Source of the DNA: Cymbomonas tetramitiformis
Lineage: Eukaryota; Chlorophyta; Pyramimonadophyceae; Pyramimonadales; Pyramimonadaceae
Assembly (NCBI GenBank): GCA_001247695.2
Contig: LGRX02012630.1
Span: forward strand, 1 to 19,444
Direction: 5' to 3'
DNA: 19,444 nt
Under the pieces are notes generated by a model. That model saw only the letters and a program-made list of their open reading frames with translations. It had not been told where the DNA came from and made no database searches. The translations under genes were made by a program, and so were the position numbers. Positions 17,141 through 19,444 of this stretch are shown here, one piece after another (position 1 is the stretch's first letter; the number at the start of each line of letters is the position of its first letter).

Positions 17141-18114
17141 CTCGCCGCAGGTGTGGCCCTCTCCCGGCGCCGCCACGTCGTAGCAAGGGGCCGCGGCGTG
17201 CCCGTCGTTGAAGCATGGCGCCGGGCTCACGGTGCACGCATCCGTGTCCGTGCAGCCGGTGTCTCCGTGCCCGCTATACCCAGCGGCGCAAGGCCCGCAT
17301 ATGGCGCCCGCCTCGGTGTCCGTGCAGCTGCTATGCTCGTCACACCCGCCGTTTGCTACGGCGCACACCGTGACCTTCTGGCACCCAAGCTCCCCGGACC
17401 CGCGGTATCCCTCCGGACACGCGGTGCAGGCGAAGCCCCCATCAGTGTTGACACACTCCGTCCTCGGCGCGCCCTGGTCCGCAGGATCGCTCACCCAGCA
17501 GGGCCCCGCCGCGTCCCCTCCGCACTCGTCCACGTCAGCGCAGGTCTCCCCGTCGCCCTCGAGCCCAGATGGGCAAGCGCCACACGTGTAGCCCTCTGCC
17601 GGGGCCACCGCATCCCCGCACACCACCCCGGGGTAGCAGGGAGATGTGGCACAACCATCCGCGTCTTCGCAGAGGGTGCCGGAACCGTCAAGGTCCACAT
17701 ACCCGGTGGGGCATGCGCCGCATTCGCGCTCTGGAGTGGCCCCCTCCCCTGCCTCCGTGCATGTGACGCGCAGGTCGCAGCCACCGTTCGCTTCCCAGCA
17801 AGCGTCATCGCGGCATGACACCCCGTCCCCGATCGTGCCTGACGGGCAGCTGCCGCAAGAGTAGCCGGAGCCCGGGGCAGGGACGTCCTGGCAGTGCACG
17901 CCCGGGTAGCACCCGGCCCCGAGGCAGCCGTTCTCGTCGGTACACCCAGTGGCCCCATCGCCGCCGTAACCCTCCGGGCAGGCGCCACAGGTCACCCCGT
18001 CCGCATCCTCGGTGCATTCTGTGAGCTCGTCGCACCCGCCGTTGTCCACATCGCAGGAGCTGCTGCGGATGCAGGCAGTGTTCCCGGAGCCAAGGTACCC
18101 GGTTGGGCAGGGCC
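17141..18114 (-). CDS. Exon, seven EGF-like modules
   Basis: This is 324 codons after two bases completing a Gly codon. Cys-rich modules have the recurring core C-G-x-C-P-x-G-(Y/T)-x-G-D-G: GPCPTGYLGSGNTACI, CGACPEGYGGDGATGC, CGSCPSGTIGDGVSC, CGACPTGYVDLDGSGTLC, CGACPSGLEGDGETC, CTACPEGYRGSGELGC, CGPCAAGYSGHGDTGC. One begins DVDECGG, the calcium-binding EGF type. With the flanking exons there are about nine modules. These are extracellular, disulfide-bonded and usually adhesive. The acceptor is cttgccag at 18115, the donor GGCGAG|GTACGC at 17140. Confidence 0.9.
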
Positions 18115-18439
18115 CTGGCAAGCCGCCCCACCACCCGCCATCAACTCGCCATCACCCGCCAAGGGGCGTGCCTGAAGCTCCTTGAGGGCGGGCACAAAAG
18201 CGAAGACTCAAACTCTCTCCGGAAGCCGCCATCCGCACCTTCTCATTCTCATTCTCATTCTAATTTGCGTTCTCATTCCCCGAATTCCCCAAATTCGAAT
18301 GCACTCACTCGCTAACTCTGATGGAAGTCCGACTTCTTCCGACCGCTACACCTGGAGCCATCCTTGCGAGCTCTCCGAGGCCTCTGGCGAGCTCATTCTT
18401 CCGGGCAAGGAGAGGCGCGGCGCGTGACAGAGTGCGCAC
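18115..18439 (-). other. 325-nt intron with a short tctcat tract
   Basis: The donor is TGCG|GTGCGC and the acceptor cttgccag, phase 1; the join restores the run Y-S-C-G-P-C-P-T-G-Y of an EGF-like module. At about 18239-18280 the plus strand has five tctcattc-like units. No coding signal. Confidence 0.85.
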
Positions 18440-18912
18440 CGCACGAGTAACCCCCCAGGGTGTTGGTGCAGGCCGCCAGCGGATCACAAGGCTGCCAGCC
18501 GCTGCTCGCCTCACATTCGTCCACGTCCTCGCACACAAAGCCATCGCCCACGTAGCCCGAGGGGCACGGCGCGCAGGAGGCGGAGCCGCCCGTTGAGGTG
18601 GCAACGGTGCACTCCACTCGCACGCAGCCCTCCTCCGACGTGGCGCACTGCGGCGATGTAAAGCAAGGGTTGGGCACACAACCCAAGGCCGCCACGTCCA
18701 GCGCTTGGCTTGCAGAGCTCGTAGCGTCTTGGGTTGTAGAGCTCGTAGTGTTTTCAGGTATAGAGCTCGTAGCGTTTTCAGGGATAGAGCTCGTGGCGTT
18801 TTCAGGGGATGGAGCTCGTGGCGTTTTCAGGTATAGAGCTCGTAGCGTTTTCAGGGATAGAGCTCGTGGCGTTTCAGGTATAGAGATCGTGGCGTTTTCA
18901 GGTATAGAGCTA
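18440..18912 (-). CDS. Exon, Ser/Thr stalk (minisatellite-encoded) and first EGF-like modules
   Basis: The frame is open from about 18912. The first part is translated from the 24-bp array as SIPENATS-type octapeptides; units between 18811 and 18882 are read in another frame because of a paired +1/-1 length change. Then come TTQDATSSASQALDVAALGC and two EGF-like modules, CAPCPSGYVGDGFVCEDV and DECEASSGWQPC through GGYSCG. The donor is TGCG|GTGCGC at 18439. The start is uncertain: an acceptor ctactag in the ninth unit is the latest possible upstream limit, because the frame meets a stop there. Confidence 0.75.
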
Positions 18913-18929
18913 GTAGCGTTTCAGGTGTA
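18715..18929. repeat. 24-bp coding minisatellite, 9 copies
   Basis: The unit is gagctcgtagcgttttcagg plus gata. Units are 24 bp except the fourth (25, at 18787), seventh (23, at 18860) and ninth (23, at 18907). A tenth degenerate copy follows. On the minus strand it encodes S-I-P-E-N-A-T-S, where N-A-T is an N-glycosylation sequon. Confidence 0.95.
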
Positions 18930-19019
18930 GAGCTTGTTGGCGTTTTTCACTTATAGGGACCGTTGCATCCAGTAAGGTTAGGGGTGGGGGTGGGGTGGGG
19001 GCGGTGACGTAGTAATGTA

Positions 19020-19444
19020 AGTGACACTGGTTGACTGAGTAACGGGGGTACCGTAATCTGCAAAGGTGGAGGAGACAAATATCTGAGAGGGGTCGCTTTG
19101 GAGAAGGGCGAGAAAGGTGCTGGCAGTGCCAGTGGGCATGATCACATCAGAAGCCACCTGCACGCTCCCAGCACTGATGCTCGTGATGCTAATGCCGTCG
19201 CTTGAAATGCCGGCGGAGGCCGCCATCTGAGATACGAAGCTGGAGCGGAACTCCTGTGAGAACGTGGCATCGTCGAAGCTTGTGATGGATAGAGAGGAGT
19301 AGGACACAATGGACGATATGACACTGCTTGTTGTGACAGACGGGGTGAGAGTCGGAGCTGCTGAGGGCGCCGCGCTTGGAGAGCTCGTAGGAGAGCCGGT
19401 CGGGGAGATGGTGGGAAAGGTGGTGGGGAAAGCAGTGGGGTACG
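19020..19444 (-). CDS. Exon, Ser/Pro/Thr stalk and SEA-like module (5' partial)
   Basis: Open to the right edge. The start reads YPTAFPTTFPTISPTGSP and continues as a Ser/Pro/Thr stalk (SSPSAAPSAAPTLTPS). A globular stretch follows: SSLSITSFDDATFSQEFRSS, SFVSQMAASAGISSDGISIT, SISAGSVQVASDVIMPTG, FLALLQSDPSQIFVSS. The pattern of an Ala/Ser helix followed by S-I-T-S-I-S-A-G-S-V-x-V resembles SEA-like modules of algal surface proteins. No start codon or signal peptide lies in the window. The donor is unclear (CCA|GTGTCA near 19026 or ACTAC|GTCACC near 19009); after 19009 the frame turns into a Pro/His run. Confidence 0.75.

Larger units (their letters stand above)
1..19444 (-). other. Giant multi-exon gene, REJ/EGF/GPS membrane protein (partial at both ends)
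   Basis: All convincing coding segments are on the minus strand and follow a sensible domain order from right to left: stalk, EGF-like modules, REJ region, GAIN-like region, GPS, transmembrane helix, cytoplasmic part. Splice sites chosen by eye keep the phase across the introns 18439-18115, 17140-16877, 16586-15893, 14235-12093, 11780-11557, 11076-10072, 9890-9726 and 9603-9489. To the left, 9129-5699, 5546-5516, 5439-5290, 5241-3866, 3404-2880, 2809-2765, 2242-2018, 1840-1546 and 1290-491 are also in phase but rest on weaker coding signal. Several donors read GTGCG. REJ and GPS are known from polycystin-1-like proteins and GPS from adhesion GPCRs; the ligand and role here are unknown. Two adjacent genes on the same strand remain possible, with a break somewhere in 9129-5699. 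Confidence 0.7.

Overview
This looks like nuclear DNA of a GC-rich unicellular green alga. The coding style (REJ, EGF-like and GPS modules, a Ser/Pro/Thr stalk, a GC-rich intron-dense gene) and the dense minisatellites resemble prasinophytes such as Cymbomonas/Pyramimonadales. That placement is inferred from style, not from a marker gene. There are no bacterial operons, rRNAs or tRNAs that I can see.

My main reading is that the window is filled by one very large minus-strand gene running off both edges (5' end to the right, 3' end to the left). I pieced together about 19 exons by hand. Reading right to left, they encode: a Ser/Pro/Thr stalk and SEA-like module (19444-19020); a Ser/Thr-rich stalk built from a 24-bp minisatellite, then nine EGF-like modules (18912-16587); an REJ/Ig-like region and a helical linker (15892-14236); a GAIN-like region and a GPS motif with a large insertion (12092-9891); a transmembrane helix (across 9891/9725); and a long, mostly cytoplasmic C-terminal part with a very basic segment and several hydrophobic stretches (9488-368). 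The right-hand part (18440-9604) rests on splice sites that keep the reading phase across eight introns. The left-hand part (9488-368) is less certain, although most of its proposed junctions are also in phase.

The striking feature is the introns. Nearly every long intron holds its own tandem array, unrelated to the others: 35 bp (1-120), 32 bp (562-1155), 28 bp (3930-4640), 40 bp (5753-6968), 17 bp (7431-9068), 39 bp (10207-10825), 27 bp (12991-13098) and about 50 bp (15905-16155). Two more arrays lie in exon sequence: a 24-bp array that stays readable (18715-18929), and a 72-80 bp array that is a tandemly duplicated piece of exon and breaks the frame (9180-9489). Arrays make up roughly a quarter of the window. 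Several carry splice-site-like motifs on the gene's sense strand, and one short duplication (2016-2077) covers a predicted splice acceptor.

The longest open frames on either strand (for example 10-1227, 3748-5379, 6101-7120, 10195-10950) lie over these arrays and are very probably not genes. The product is best described as a giant cell-surface, adhesion/polycystin-1-like receptor of unknown ligand.
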